A DNA stretch of 64,000 nt from Hymenopellis radicata (taxonomy: Eukaryota; Basidiomycota; Agaricomycetes; Agaricales; Physalacriaceae). The notes beneath the pieces are model-generated. The model was not told the origin of the DNA, ran no database searches, and worked only from the letters and a program-made list of their open reading frames with translations. The stretch is from the NCBI GenBank assembly GCA_015501595.1, contig JADNRX010000013.1, forward strand, positions 186,001 to 250,000. Direction: 5' to 3'. Positions 34,629 to 46,238 of this stretch are shown here, in pieces; positions within the stretch are counted from its first letter, which is position 1; every line of letters begins with the position of its first letter. A program made the translations under genes and the position numbers.

Positions 34629-37023
34629 TCAAGGACGGCGGTGCCAGCCATACTGATATGGCGTAAACCTCGTTGGTGTCGTATGTGATCCATAATACGA
34701 GTACCCTGACGATGATTGTACGGAAGAAGAAGGTTGCTGATAGAATGAGACGCCCGGGGGACCAGCATTTGCGAAGGGCGCATGTATGGGCGACTCTTCG
34801 TACGTTGTCCTTTTGTTGTGATTTGGACTAGGAGCAGGAGCGACGTGCACCTCGAGAAGAGGGTGTAACGGTTGGGGATGCTGCAACGGGGGCAACTGTA
34901 CGGATTGTACAAGAGCTGGGGGCCGGTCGAGAGGCGGGAGTTCAAGCCCTACATCAAGGTCCATGGGAGAAGTCGAGGCGCTTTGTGTTGGCCGCCACGA
35001 AAATACCGATGGTGTGGGATACACGGGTGTCCACGTCGTCGTCGAGTCAAACGTTTGAGCTTGCGAGGGCTGAACAGGATAGGAAGTTGCAGTGCTAACG
35101 GCAGGGTGGTGATACCGCAATCGTTGCCGCTTTCCGTGTTCTGTAGATCCTGCGAGGGTATAGAAATAAAGATGCTAGATTTGGGACTCCAAAGTCAGCA
35201 AACAAGTTAAGCGATGGTCAATGAAGACAAACCTCAGGCACGACCTCACGCCTGTCTCCCATTGTGTACGCAGAAACCAAAGTCTCGGGTCTTGAATATG
35301 CCCGTCCAGTGTCAACATGATCTAGCACCATTGGAGACGCTTGAGAAGAAGAGTACCCGCCGACCGACGAAGTCGAAGGCGTATACGCTGGTGACGAGAT
35401 CGACATCTTGGAAAATCTCTCCAGAGGCGAAGGGTCGCCTCCATAGTAGGAATGGACGGTGGTCGAAATCCTCGGCAAGCTCTGACGAACCCTCTTGATC
35501 TGGGGTGCATCACCAAACGACGTCTGCGTTGGCGAGAAAGCGGCTTCCGCCGTACGCTTTCCCGGTTTCGTGGGCGTCTCGAATGACATCGGTATCTGAA
35601 GCGGAGGTAATTGGGAGGGGTGAGGTGGAGGCAGAATGCGGTGCGGACTTGTACTCCTGGCGCGGACGCGGTCTATCTTTGGTGGGGCAGTGGGACTGCC
35701 AGAGACCTTCTTCTTGTCAAGAGGGCGATGGCGACGAGCGCGTAATGCGCCTTTCTCTTTCTCCTTCGCAGAAACGAGGCCCTTCAACATCCACAGCCAT
35801 TTCTCGTAAGTCCGCTTGTCAACATACAAGTTGAAATCCACGCCAAGGAGGAACTCCCGTTCCATGCGATTTATCTCCGTCAAAGAGATGCCGGAGACAT
35901 CAGACCATGTCCGATTTGTGTAGGTATTGCTAGAAGACCCGACATGAGCTCAAAGGTAGAAATCAGAAGTGAAGAACGTACTCGTCCAGAAATTTATTGG
36001 CCATCATCATACCAGCCACAGCAATTCTAAATTCACTTCCAGGTTGGGCCTCACTGTCCCTGGCACTCTCCAGATCACTCTCCGACGCCGAGGCTGTCCG
36101 TTCTCGCCATATTCTATCATTGCGATCCTTCAATCTCCATATATAATGAAGGGAGAGTACGATGACAGAATGAGAGACCTGGGTCGTCTCGAGTAGCTTT
36201 TGCATGAAGTAAACAAAGCTCGAGGTAGCCACAAGTTGCAGCGGTGTTGGCCGGCTGCGGTTATGCGGGGAGGAAGGCAAGGTGGAGTCGAGGGAAGGCG
36301 TCGCGAACCACAAGTAGCAAATCATCTCACACGTCTTCTCGGCAATAAAACGCGCGGACCGAGCCTCGCGCCAATCGATGGTTATATCGGCGAAAACAGG
36401 CGGCTCAAGCGGCGGCTTTGGTATAGAGACATCGGCCACGGGTGAATAACGCTGAGATTGCTGGGTAGCGTGAGAATCGAACTGGGGATCGTCGTTGGGA
36501 GGCGTGACTGGCCAGACCCATCAGGCCGCAAGAAAAATGAAGAGATATGAAAGAAAAGCTTACTTGGGCTAGCCAGATGGCGCGCGGATATTTGTCTATC
36601 AAATTGGGCCAGAGAGGGCAGGGTCTGGTGTCGATATGATATGTCGGAATGTTGCGGATGGTGCGGATGTAGACCCGCCGCCGTCGTCGTATGCGATAGA
36701 TACTGCGCCTCTGGAAGCTTTTTGCGCTCGAACGCACCCGTCAAGGGCGGGGTAAGTGGTTCCTTTACCCGCGACGCGTTGGTAGATGGGTACATGGCTG
36801 GCTGTTGGAATGAGGTGAAAGACGAGGCGCCATCCTTTGTTGACGACGATGAACGGAGGAAATAGGGAGCGGCCTGCGCATCTGTGGTCGCTGTTAAATG
36901 GCCCCTCATTGTCGTGGATGGAGGCGCCGTTGGTGCTGCATATCTCGACGTCGACGTCGACGGTGTCGGCTGCATCGTGTACATGATTTCGTCGGGCAAT
37001 GGATAGGCAGGCGCTATTGCCAT
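34629..37023 (-). CDS. PCL/CLG1-like cyclin with long disordered tails
   Basis: The start at 37023 (MAIAPAYPLPDEIMYTMQP) opens a Ser/Thr/Pro-rich N-terminal region of about 150 aa. The cyclin core spans the middle exons: ATSSFVYFMQKLLETTQVS, FRIAVAGMMMANKFLDE joined to NTYTNRTWSDVSGI, then LTEINRMEREFLLGVDFNLY, the Pho80/PCL-type signature. The C-terminal ~350 aa are Ser/Pro/Tyr-rich (SPAYTPSTSSVGG, SGYSYYGSHTTPT) and end GWHRRP, stop 34629. Partners of this group are Pho85-like CDKs. Four or more exons. Low-complexity tails suggest phospho-regulation, which is inference. Confidence 0.82.
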
Positions 37024-37692
37024 GCTCGCAGAAGGAAGAGAGAGTAAGTCAAAGTCGCCGGCATGGAATCGAGATATCTAAAACATGTGGGTGGACGGAA
37101 GCCTAGGAGGGTATTGTGGCTGTGCCCCCTGCCGACATGGACCCTACCTTGGTAAAATAATTGACTGGTAACCTTGTACACCACACGGAGCTCCAGTCTA
37201 CCACCGTTTACTTGGGCACTTTGCTAGGAGAACTATTCAAATATCTCAGTTTGACGAGACATTTCTATCTGTCTGTCTCGAACCCAAGTGACCACTATGG
37301 CAGCCATCATCCGCCGCCCCTACCCGCATATCATATACACCACACGCTGCCATTGACACCCCTCTTGAACACGGAGCTTCTTGAGGGGGCAAGGAGTGAT
37401 GCGCTGGCACGGCTTACGGTGGCTTTTGTTGCTGCGCAAGATACTTGACACCCTGCCAGTCTTAGATCTAGCCAGGTCATGATTCGGGGACCCCTTGCCC
37501 TTGCAGCATTGATCTCCTGTTAATTTCACGCAGAAGGCCCATTGAGGAGGATGGCGTAGTGTACTATTAGTAGTATTTACAACATGTTCTCTTGCCCAAT
37601 GCTTCAAGTTCGATAAAGGACGCGGCACTCAGCCGGCATACTCCGACGTGGCTGTGCAGAATATTCCTTTTCCTTTTGCTCTCAACGCGACT
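37024..37692. promoter_or_regulatory. Divergent intergenic region, cyclin / RSM10
   Basis: About 670 bp between divergent genes, with several short open frames of no apparent meaning. No strong core element seen. Confidence 0.35.
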
Positions 37693-39196
37693 ATGCTGCT
37701 TAGGCGGTTGGTCGTTAAACGCGCCTTTGTTTTCCAGCGGACACGATGGAACAGCGGTGGACCCGTAATTCCACCAGGAACCCCATCTTCCGAGCCGCAG
37801 AAAGCGCAGAAACCACTCGAGTACCTTCGTTCCCGCCGTCCTTGCTGCTGTCATTAAACCTAGGTGCAGTGACTCCGCTATCGTGGAACCCAAGCTGCGA
37901 GAAGAGACCACAAGGCCTGCCGAGTACGTTCTAATACTTTATTTTTGCTTGCTTCTATCTAACATTTACCAGAGACTCAAATTTCGCTGAGGATTCCTCC
38001 GAGTATATTGACTACCCCCTCCCTCCTATTTCAAAAGTGTTCATGTCACCACAGAGACCCGAATTCAATGGAAGCGCATATGATGGAGATGGCGCGCGAG
38101 TATGTATCGTGTTCCGACTCTCCGGCTACTCCCCTCATTACCATTTGTCCAGGGAATTGGGGTCAGAACTTCAGGATCAGTTTTCGGAGGAAGCCAGTGA
38201 ACAGGATGAGGACGCTGTACAAAACGCCATTCGTCAGTCAGTATGAGTCCTTCTGGTCTGCTACTCAATATTGATACCTGTGTAGAGCGATGGAGGAAAC
38301 CGGTCTCTCCGAAGACGATTTCTTGCAGATTCCCCAGGCATGGAAAGACGTTCAACCTGAAAAGTACCTTCGAGAGTTGATGTCGCGTAGTCACGTAGCT
38401 GACCTATGATTTAGACCAGCCTCATCCGAGGAAGAGATGTTTACGCCTGATACCCAACGGTAAGCTCATACATACTGATTACAGTCTTTGACTTATACCA
38501 TTACGAGGGAGCCCGAGTCCTTTCTTGATGAGAAGCTCGAGCCGAACGAGACGGAGGCGTTAGCGGCTCATCTTCCTCTGAACCTCGCAGAGCTACCTCC
38601 AACCCATCTGAGGAGCAGTACGCTGCCGCATTGGTACACGGACGTTCTTTCCACGCGCCATTCAAACACCCTCAAACGGACAACATACCTGTTGCTATTA
38701 TCCAATTTCGCTCATATCACACCCATCTACTCGACCTATTCACGCATTTCGCCAGCCACGCTGCGGCGTCATTGGCCATTCCGATATCAGGCGTCATAAT
38801 GCTACCAAAGAAGCGCTCGTTGTGGACAGTCCCGAGAAGTCCTTTTGTGTTCAAAAAGTCACAAGAGAATTTCGAACGAATAGAGCACAAGCGGGCGATT
38901 AAGGCATGGGATGCCGATGAGGAAGTGTTTTGCGGTGGGTAAAATATCTCGAGCGGCACAATATGGCTGGTGTGGGTATGAGGATTGTGAGATGGGAGAG
39001 AATGCGACTGGGATTAGCCGAACCTATTGAAAGCCAGAAGATAGTGGAGCCCGAGGCAGTGAAGGAAGCGGCCCCAGATGTTGCTGATACGGCTTTACAT
39101 ACCGAGAGCGGTGAAGAGATCAGGACACTCGGCGAGAAGATTGTGAGGGAAGAGATGAGTGACAAGGGGAAGAAGGTGATAAAGGACGCCCAGTAG
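37693..39196 (+). CDS. RSM10: Mitochondrial small-subunit ribosomal protein uS10m, with frame breaks
   Basis: The S10 domain is clear: GRSFHAPFKHPQTDNIPVAI, IQFRSYHTHLLDLFTHFASH, LPKKRSLWTVPRSPFVFKKS, ENFERIEHKRAIKAWDADEE. At about 38928-38933 one base must be added for EEVF to continue RWVKYLERHNMAGVGMRIVR, stop 39194-39196. ATG 37693 starts a presequence-like MLLRRLVVKRAFVFQRTRW; between it and the S10 domain are splice-supported pieces (DYPLPPISKVFMSPQRPEFN; MEETGLSEDDFLQIPQAW), but the frame also changes near 37820 and 38555-38575. These may be a long N-terminal extension or part of another gene. Confidence 0.7.
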
Positions 39197-39268
39197 CAGT
39201 TGCTGGATTTATCAAAATTACATCCACTCCTTCGCCCAATATCTGCATAATAGATTAAGGATGGACAT

Positions 39269-39870
39269 TTACTTCAATACTTTTATGACCGCTTCCACCA
39301 AAATCTCCCACTCGACGCCATGCAATCGTTCTTCATACGTCTCAAGCGTATCGTTTTCCTCAAACGGGATCTCTCTGACGATCAACGGCTCTCCGCGGTC
39401 GACTTCCTTGACCACCTTGTGCACCATCGCGCCAGACCGCGTGATCTCCTTCTTCTTCCATGCCTCAAATGCCCTTGCAATCGCGTGCGATCCATCGAAC
39501 TCGCCGGCAGCGCTGGATGCAAATTGATCACCGGAATTCCCTCCGCGATCGTCAGATCCAAAAAGCCCTCGCTCAAGACGTGCATCCAGCCTGCGAGCAC
39601 GACCAGGTCGGGTTTTTGCGCCACCACAATCTTTGCAACCTCGGCGTCGTAATCTGTGCGAGTTTTTTCGGGGTGTGATTTCAGATAGGACTGAAGGGCA
39701 AGGTAGGCGGTGGGTATGGGTGGGGTGGCTTGTTGGGCGCGCGTCAGGCCGTACGCGGCTTTTCGATTTGAGAGAACAAGACAGATGGATACGTTGGGTA
39801 GATTGGCATCAATGAGCGCTTGGAGGTTGGTCCCGGAACCAGAGATAAGTACGACTACGCGTTTAGACAT
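39269..39870 (-). CDS. ADE8: Phosphoribosylglycinamide formyltransferase (GART), with a frame break
   Basis: Third step of purine synthesis: formyl transfer from 10-formyl-THF to GAR. The N-terminus RVVVLISGSGTNLQALIDA is the phosphate-binding loop. VVLAGWMHVLSEGFL and INLHPALP carry the family's conserved Asn-His pair. At about 39503-39506 a CCGG must become CCGGG for LHPALP to continue GEFDGSHAIARAFEAWK, TRSGAMVHKVVKEVDRGEPL (including the catalytic Asp region) and VEWEILVEAVIKVLK, stop 39269. The unshifted frame ends in an Arg-rich unnatural tail at 39382. Monofunctional, about 200 aa, as in yeast Ade8. Its start lies 43 bp from the stop of the upstream Maf gene. Confidence 0.9.
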
Positions 39871-39913
39871 GGTGGTTGTGACGATCGTTGTAAGATTTAT
39901 ATTCTGATTACAA

Positions 39914-40846
39914 CTACACTTCCAAAAAGTCCGGATCCTCCTCTACAGATATGTCTAACAACTTGAAGAATGATGCTGCAGGAAAGCCGACTACATTGTT
40001 GTAGTCGCCTTCAATCTTTCTTACGAGCATCCCACCCAAACCCTGCCAACACAGTGAGAAAGAAATTGAACTACATTCGAATCTGCGTACCTGGATAGCA
40101 AATCCTCCTGCTCTATCTATGCCTTCACCGTTCTCAGCATAGGCCTCGACAACATGTTTAGGGTTGTCTGCAAAGTAGACAAGAGAGCGCTCGTCGATGT
40201 TTCTGAAACACGATCAGAAGGAAAACTTGAAGCCAAAGAGATACATGCTTGATCGCGTATCCAGGTGAAGTCAATATTGGATACACTTGGCTTGAATGAG
40301 CATCCCGACGATAAGAATGGCGAGTAGCGCACCTAGTGCTACGCCAGTAACGACCTCACAGACAGCGCCGTTGAGGTCGAGAAGCATGCGAATGTTATCC
40401 TCTTGTTCGATGGTTTCTCTAGCAGTTCTTGCCTGGTCTGCGGGAGCACAGAATAGGACACGTCTGATGTCGATGGTTGCGCATGGGTTAAGACAACGGT
40501 GTCCGCTTAGAGACAATGTTCAACACAACTCATATAAAAGGGTGTAGGCACAAGTACCTGCAATGACAAGATCTGGCGCATCGTCCGGGTTGGACTCGAC
40601 CATGCGCTCGTAGACCTCCACGGCCTTGTGCGTAGCGGTGGCGACTGGATACTCATGGATATCGTCAAACTGGCCCGGGTCCAGATCTTCATTGAACGTC
40701 GATGGCACAATATCGGGCGCGAGCCCGTACGTCTGCAAAATCTCGCGCCTGCGCGGACTGTTGGAGGCGAGCACGATCCTTTTGCCGTCGAGCTTCTTGA
40801 TGGCGGGCAGGTTCAGGGCATGGGGCAGGATATGCTTGGAGACCAT
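39914..40846 (-). CDS. Maf-type nucleoside-triphosphate pyrophosphatase, with a frame break
   Basis: Maf/YhdE/ASMTL family: hydrolyses non-canonical or canonical NTPs to NMP and PPi. Start 40846 (MVSKHILPHALNLPAIKKLD) leads to the signature RIVLASNSPRRREILQTYGL. Exon 2 has ADTVVLTHAQPSTSDVSYS and QELLEKPSNK; there one base must be added near 40399-40404 (AAGAGG) for EDNIRMLLDLNGAVCEVVTG to follow. Later exons read VYPILTSPGYAIK, RSLVYFADNPKHVVEAYAEN, DRAGGFAIQ and GLGGMLVRKIEGDYNNVVGF, the last being a hallmark, with stop at 39914. Confidence 0.88.
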
Positions 40847-40957
40847 GATGGTGGTTGCACAGGCGCAGATCGCAGTGAGAAAACAACAGAGGAAACGGCA
40901 TTGTACAAGCAATAACACACGGTATAGAAATATAGAACTGTTAGGCGTCGCCAACGT

Positions 40958-41443
40958 CTAGAACCCTCGCCCGCCACCGCGGCCCCTGCCACGACCCCGT
41001 CCGCCGCCTCTGCCTCGGTCGCCTGGCCCGCCTCGTCCTCCCCGTCCGCGGCCGCGTGTGTCCTCCTTTTTCCTGCCCTTGGGTTTGGGTGCATCGTCTA
41101 CGAGTAGCGTGTCCAGCGGCAGCGCATCGGGCAGGACAAAGTACCGTATGTTGTTCCCGCGGATCGACAACGAATCCAGCGACGTCGGCTCGCGGTTTCG
41201 CGCAGTCATTTTGACTGTTTTTAAATGTGTATTCATCTGCGTGTCGACACCTGTAACAAACGATATTGAGTGTCTTTTCGCAGCAAAACGGCGAAATCCG
41301 AACCAGTGATTGTGCCATGCACGACAGACCCGTTTTTGAGTTCTACTGTTACAGTTTCATTGTTCAATTTCATCAAGAATCTGGAGAGTATGTGAGTAGA
41401 TATCGACGGAATGCCAGAGCCAGACCGACCTTACGAGCTGCAT
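40958..41443 (-). CDS. SMD1: Small nuclear ribonucleoprotein Sm D1
   Basis: Core Sm-ring subunit of U1, U2, U4 and U5 snRNPs. The short first exon from 41443 (MQLVR) splices to [20 protein letters not shown], giving Sm1. After a second intron [18 protein letters not shown] and [20 protein letters not shown] give Sm2. The C-terminal tail is RG-rich ([20 protein letters not shown]), the usual symmetric dimethyl-arginine target bound by SMN/Gemin-type factors. Stop 40958. It sits 111 bp upstream of the Maf gene and 113 bp downstream of MAK11. Confidence 0.95.
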
Positions 41444-41556
41444 GATGGGCAGACGATGGGCGCGTTTTGCAAGCCGCAATTGGAAGAAATAATCTGACCC
41501 TAACCTTAGGCAAACAGTAGATTGACATCGGCACCGAGCTACAGAGAGGAATTATA

Positions 41557-43048
41557 CTAATCTGAACCATCACTATCCTCCTCATTCTCATTATCATTCT
41601 CGTTCTCTTCCTCGTCCTCAACCTGCAACCCCTGCCATCCCTCTTCCTCTTCCTCTTCACTCTCCTCCCCGTCCTTTCTCTTTCGCTTTCCAATCGCAGC
41701 ATTCTCCATGGCATCCCCATCCGCAACAGTCACGCAAGTAAGCCTCGTTCCCTTCGAGTCATATACCGCAACCGGCTGCAATTCCTGGAACTCTTCCGAG
41801 TCCTTTTTTAAATCCCCAAGATCGTAAACATGTATTTTACCATCAGACGACACTGTGCATGCGATTGTCGTCGATCTACGCGCTGGCGATGGGAGCGCAA
41901 TCGATAATGTCTGTACTGCCTTTACTCTTAATAGTAGTTAGTGATGAACGTGACAGAAAGTTGGAGACATACCTGTTCGAGTGCCCCACCATGGCGCCTA
42001 TAATTTTGGGAGGCTGCTCCGCCTGAGTATTGGTCACATCGTAGATGGTCACTTTTTTATCCTCAGCACCAGCTAGAAGAATTTCGTCGTCGCTGTCCAC
42101 TCGTTTGCAGAATTTAACATCATGCAAACGAGATGGGTGCGCTATAGTATGCAGAAGTGTCATTTCCTGCATGCTCGTGAGTTGTAGACAAGGATAAGCC
42201 AGATAATGACTTACTGTGTCGTAAATATCTAAAGTAGAACCAGACTGCACCACAAGGAGCTTGCCAGAGACCGACCATCTAACGATTTCACCCTCTAATG
42301 GCAATATGAATTGCAATTGAAAAGCCACGAAGATAGTCACAGACCTTTGCCCAACTTCGTACTCGCGACGCCTCTCCCGCGCATCAGATCCCACATTCGA
42401 AGCGTTCTATCCTTTCCTACACTGAGCGCGACCTTGCTGGACGGATGCACAGCTACACTGTTCACGCGACCTTTGTGTCCCTTCAACGCGCGTAACACAG
42501 CCCAGTCGCGTGCGCGGAACAGACATAGGGTACCATCTTCCGACGCAGAGAGTAAGTGGGACCGTGAAGGGAAGCTCAGATGTGTTATGGAACCTGCAGT
42601 ATAGTTCAGTTATTCAGTTGCATACATTGGAACTAGTAAACTTACCTTCATGATGCATAAGGCCACCAATCTCTTTTTTCCGCCTCAGATCCCATACTTT
42701 GACAATCTCGTCCGCGCTCCCAGTTGCGAGCCATTTGCCGCCGTTCGGGGATGCAGCGACGGCTTTTATGCACGAAACGTGTGCGGGGAAGATGAATATT
42801 GGCTTGATATGGTATTCCAGTTTCTCGTCTTCACATGTAACATGTCCTTCCAAGCCATAGAGTAGTTTTTCGTAAGAACCAGCGACGATCTTGAAGGTCG
42901 AGGGTAATGGTGAAGTATCTGCCTTTTGTTTTCCTTTGGATTTAATAGATGGCTTGGACTCTGTTGGCAGCGATGAGCTGTCCTTCTTGTCGGATGACCT
43001 GGAGGATACTTTGGCTTTCTTCGAGGGTCGCGGTGCCATCGGTGCCAT
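41557..43048 (-). CDS. MAK11: WD40 60S-biogenesis factor Mak11/PAK1IP1
   Basis: The start at 43048 (MAPMAPRPSKKAKVSSRSSD) gives a basic N-terminus. The first blade reads FKIVAGSYEKLLYGLEGH, then FPAHVSCIKAVAASPNGG and LATGSADEIVKVWDLRRKKE. Later exons have LSASEDGTLCLFRARDW, LKGHKGRVNSVAVHPSSKVA and TLRMWDLMRGRGVASTKLG, LLAGAEDKKVTIYDVTN and SSDGKIHVYDL. A long acidic tail (EESEEEEEEGW, EDEEENENDNENEED) ends DSDGSD at 41557. Mak11 helps the Rlp24/Mrt4 stage of pre-60S assembly. The window also carries MAK5. Confidence 0.9.
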
Positions 43049-43337
43049 GATGATGAGTGCTATTTTCAATCCAGTAATTTTTGCGATCGCACACTCATTC
43101 GGGCTCCGGCCCGGCGAGCTTTTTCAAAGACTCAAAGAAAGTACGATAGGACGCTTCTGTCGGCGTCTTTTCTGTAACGAGCTCACTTCAGCAGGAGAAA
43201 GAGACCGTTGACATTATTGTAAAGCATAAACATATGTGCGCTTGCGACCATCTACCTGACGCAGATGTCCCGCAAATAATAGGTTTTCAAAGTGGTAGAA
43301 TTGATACAATGAACAATGACAACTACACGAAATCCCA

Positions 43338-43912
43338 CTAATCGAAAAGACCGAAGCCCTGCGTAGTACGCATTAGTATGATCAATAGTGGTAGTTGTAG
43401 AAGGCGTACCATGTCGTCGTCCGACTCCTCCTTCTCTTCCTCCTTCTTCTCCTCTTCTTTCGGTGCCTCAGCGGCAGCGGCAGCACCAGCAGCGGGTGCA
43501 GCAGAAGCAGCCGGTGCTCCTCCACCTGAACCGACGTTCGATAACAGATCCTTCACGTTCTTGCCCTCAAGGGCTTTTGAGAGGAGGGTGGCCCATATCG
43601 GTTCGAGTTCAACACCGGCCGCTGTTGTTAGAGCAACGATTTTGTCAGACTAGACATGGGTTCGTGATTGCGTTCTACAGTGAGATTTAAGCGCAAACGC
43701 ACAGTAATTTCAATGCCATCGTCGGCAAGGATAAGCGCGGCGTAGGTGGCGGCGAGATCTGCAGATGCCTGGTAGTAAATCGCAATCCGTCAGCGTTCGT
43801 CCAAATTTTGGCAGCGTCATCCATGCAAGTTATCCGTGTGCATCCAGCGAAATATGGGCATCGAACGGCGCAGGTCTTGCAGGATAGGCACCAAAGGGTA
43901 TATGCTCACCAT
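43338..43912 (-). CDS. RPP1: 60S acidic ribosomal protein P1
   Basis: Ribosomal stalk protein. The coding part of exon 1 appears to be ATG alone (43910-43912), directly followed by gtgagc. After a ~141-bp intron, exon 2 is [22 protein letters not shown]; exon 3 is [20 protein letters not shown] then [18 protein letters not shown], an Ala hinge and [16 protein letters not shown]; exon 4 is GFGLFD, the elongation-factor-binding tail common to P proteins, stop 43338. GVELEPIW marks P1 and not P2. Confidence 0.93.
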
Positions 43913-44461
43913 TTGTGTAGATGCGGCGACGACGACGGTGTGTAGAGCGTTGGGGCGTAGACGGCGGTGCGAATCGAAATCTGTCGAGGACCGTGCGAAT
44001 AGTCTCGGTCTTTGCCGGCCGTGCGATCACACCTTTCAAGTGTCCGTGCAATCTGACGTCGACTCCATTCCGATGGTGTAGGGTCTACTGAAGGGCACAC
44101 ATTTAAAGATTATGGGTCCTGGGGACGTCAATGTGGTAGCAATATCTTCAAGCTTCAAGCCTCATCCTCTTAATGTCAAAATTTCTATATGGCGCTTCAA
44201 GCTTGATATTGTATTTGAAGGACAGCTAATAAAGTCATATCGGAGGACAGGTACATACATAGACAACAGCGAAGAAAGTTATGACCCGACGGTAAGTAAC
44301 TACAAGACAGTGTACAAAGAGGTAAGGAAACTTAGAAGCGAGGACCAACAGTCATTTATGACCATGTAGCTTTCGCATAACACAAAGTCAATGCGCATTA
44401 CTCGAACTCGACCATTCAAAGAAAGTTAAGCTGTAGACCACGTTAGATATGACGTCCATAG
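43913..44461. promoter_or_regulatory. RPP1 upstream / F-box downstream region
   Basis: About 550 bp. Expected to hold the RPP1 promoter; no distinct ribosomal-protein promoter box could be assigned by eye. An AT-rich stretch (44110-44370) has only a short open frame. Confidence 0.35.
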
Positions 44462-45705
44462 CTAGAACTTGAAAACAGACCTTTGGGCGACATTTGTGAC
44501 TCGAACCGAAAAAGTCCTTTTTTCTCCCAAACCTAAGCAGGCCGACATAATCAACTTCCCTAGATTTTCTCCTTCCGTTCTATCCTTTGTCCAACAAAAC
44601 GCGTGGATCCGCATGGTTTTGAGATGAGTTTTCGACTTTAACGCATGGTAAAGGGACTCCCAAATGTTAGGAGTGGAGAACACCCCACCGGACATTACCT
44701 CTACATTGACAGTGATACTCTTGATCCGTTTCATGTCATAACCAGCCATCGTCCTAATCCACCACAGAGCCGTGTCACCACGATGATCATGGCTTGTGAA
44801 AGATACGTCCAATTGCTGTAACCAGTTTAAAAGGGCTTCACAATCTAAGTTGAAGAGATGAACATTCGGCTATGGTGGTTGAGAGTCGAATACGTACTTC
44901 CGCTTGGGGAACGACCTTTGATCGTCGAGCTCGTTACCTTCAGAGAGGATAAGCGCTCAAACGCGTCGGAAGCCAGGGAGAGGCCCGCAAGGCTCTCGCA
45001 ATCGTACCCCGACATCTCAACACTTTTCAGGTCTCGGAACTGTCTCTGGCCAGTCAAGGTGTCCCAGAAAATAGCGTCTGTGTGAGTCCCTTGCAGAATG
45101 AATCGAGTGACTAATGTATCTGTGGGCAAATCATAGTGCCTTGGAGATGGAGGGGGTAGGGGACCTGCAAAGGCGAAATCCTGAACTTTCAGGCATACTA
45201 TGGCTGGAAAGTATACGAGAAATGCCCCGAAAAGAGGCCCCGGACGAGCGCAAAATCGCCCGCGAATATTGAGATACTTCACGGGTTTAAAAGCAATAGG
45301 AAAACAGTAGAGGAAAGCCCTGTCGCTGGCTACCTGTTCGAGGTTCAAGGCTTCAACATTGCTGAGAGCGCAAAGTACCGGGACGAGAGTAGTGTATGGT
45401 CTGGACTCGGTAAGAGCTACGTCAGCTTGAAGGTGAAGCGCCAGTGTGAGTTCAACTACAAACGCCGCGATATGGGGGGATTGTACAAAGATGGCTGTCA
45501 ATTGACGGAGATGATCGTGATTGTTGGAATCAAGGACTATAGTCCTGAAGAGATGGCGCTGACAGCGATCACGCAGTATTCGAGATGCAAGCGCGCATGC
45601 AGCAATATCGTGACGAATTCCACGCGCAAGCGCGTTGTTGCTGTTCGCGTCCTCCGCAAGATGATCAATGATTTGATCAAGAAGCTCCCCTGGCAGCCTC
45701 GACAT
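44462..45705 (-). CDS. F-box-like protein
   Basis: The start at 45705 (MSRLPGELLDQIIDHLAEDA) opens a typical fungal F-box (LPGELLDQIIDHL...IAACALASRILRDRCQRHLF). The remainder is LRR-like (LSNVEALNLEQVA, VKYLNIRGRFCA, LKSVEMSGYDCESLAGLSLA). A 54-bp intron near 44847-44900 (gtacgt...caacttag) joins GRSPSG to CEALLNWLQQLDVSFTSHD, and the protein ends RVTNVAQRSVFKF, stop 44462. F-box proteins recruit substrates to SCF ubiquitin ligases; the substrate is unknown. Unlike the F-box gene at 10.8-12.5 kb, this one joins cleanly. Confidence 0.72.
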
Positions 45706-46238
45706 TGAGGACGATAGACCTAATCAACGCCTTTAGAAAGTTCGTGAATCTGAGGCCAGAGACTAACGCACCAAACGGCGCACGAACGGCAGTGGCAAGA
45801 TGTGCTTGCACGTGATGGTTGAAGCGACAAAGAGGACCCGGGTTTCCCGACGTTCCCAGGCTGCAGTGTTGTAGGCCTCAGCTCGACAATTGATCACCAC
45901 AGTTCACCACAACTGACTTGACCGTTAGTTATGACTTTACAACTTTCCCAACTCAGTGCGACGACAATGTGTTCACTCATGCTCATCACTCAGCGGAATG
46001 AAAGACCGCCTGTCTACACGACCAATCATGGGAGTGGGAACAAAGAAAGATCGATTTATATTGTACAACAAACACTGGCATGAAGTTCAGTACACTGCGC
46101 TGAAGAGTGACGATCACGACATACAACGTAGATGACGTGCACGCTTTCTTGAGGAAGTCCTGGTCTCGCTTGCTTTACCCGTGAGCGCCCTTTGGTTTGA
46201 CCGGCTTTGTCAAGAAAACCATCGTATAGCAAAGAGGA
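45706..46238. other. Intergenic region, F-box / mago
   Basis: About 530 bp, 5' flank of the F-box gene and 3' flank of mago. No further gene, repeat or RNA recognised. Confidence 0.4.
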
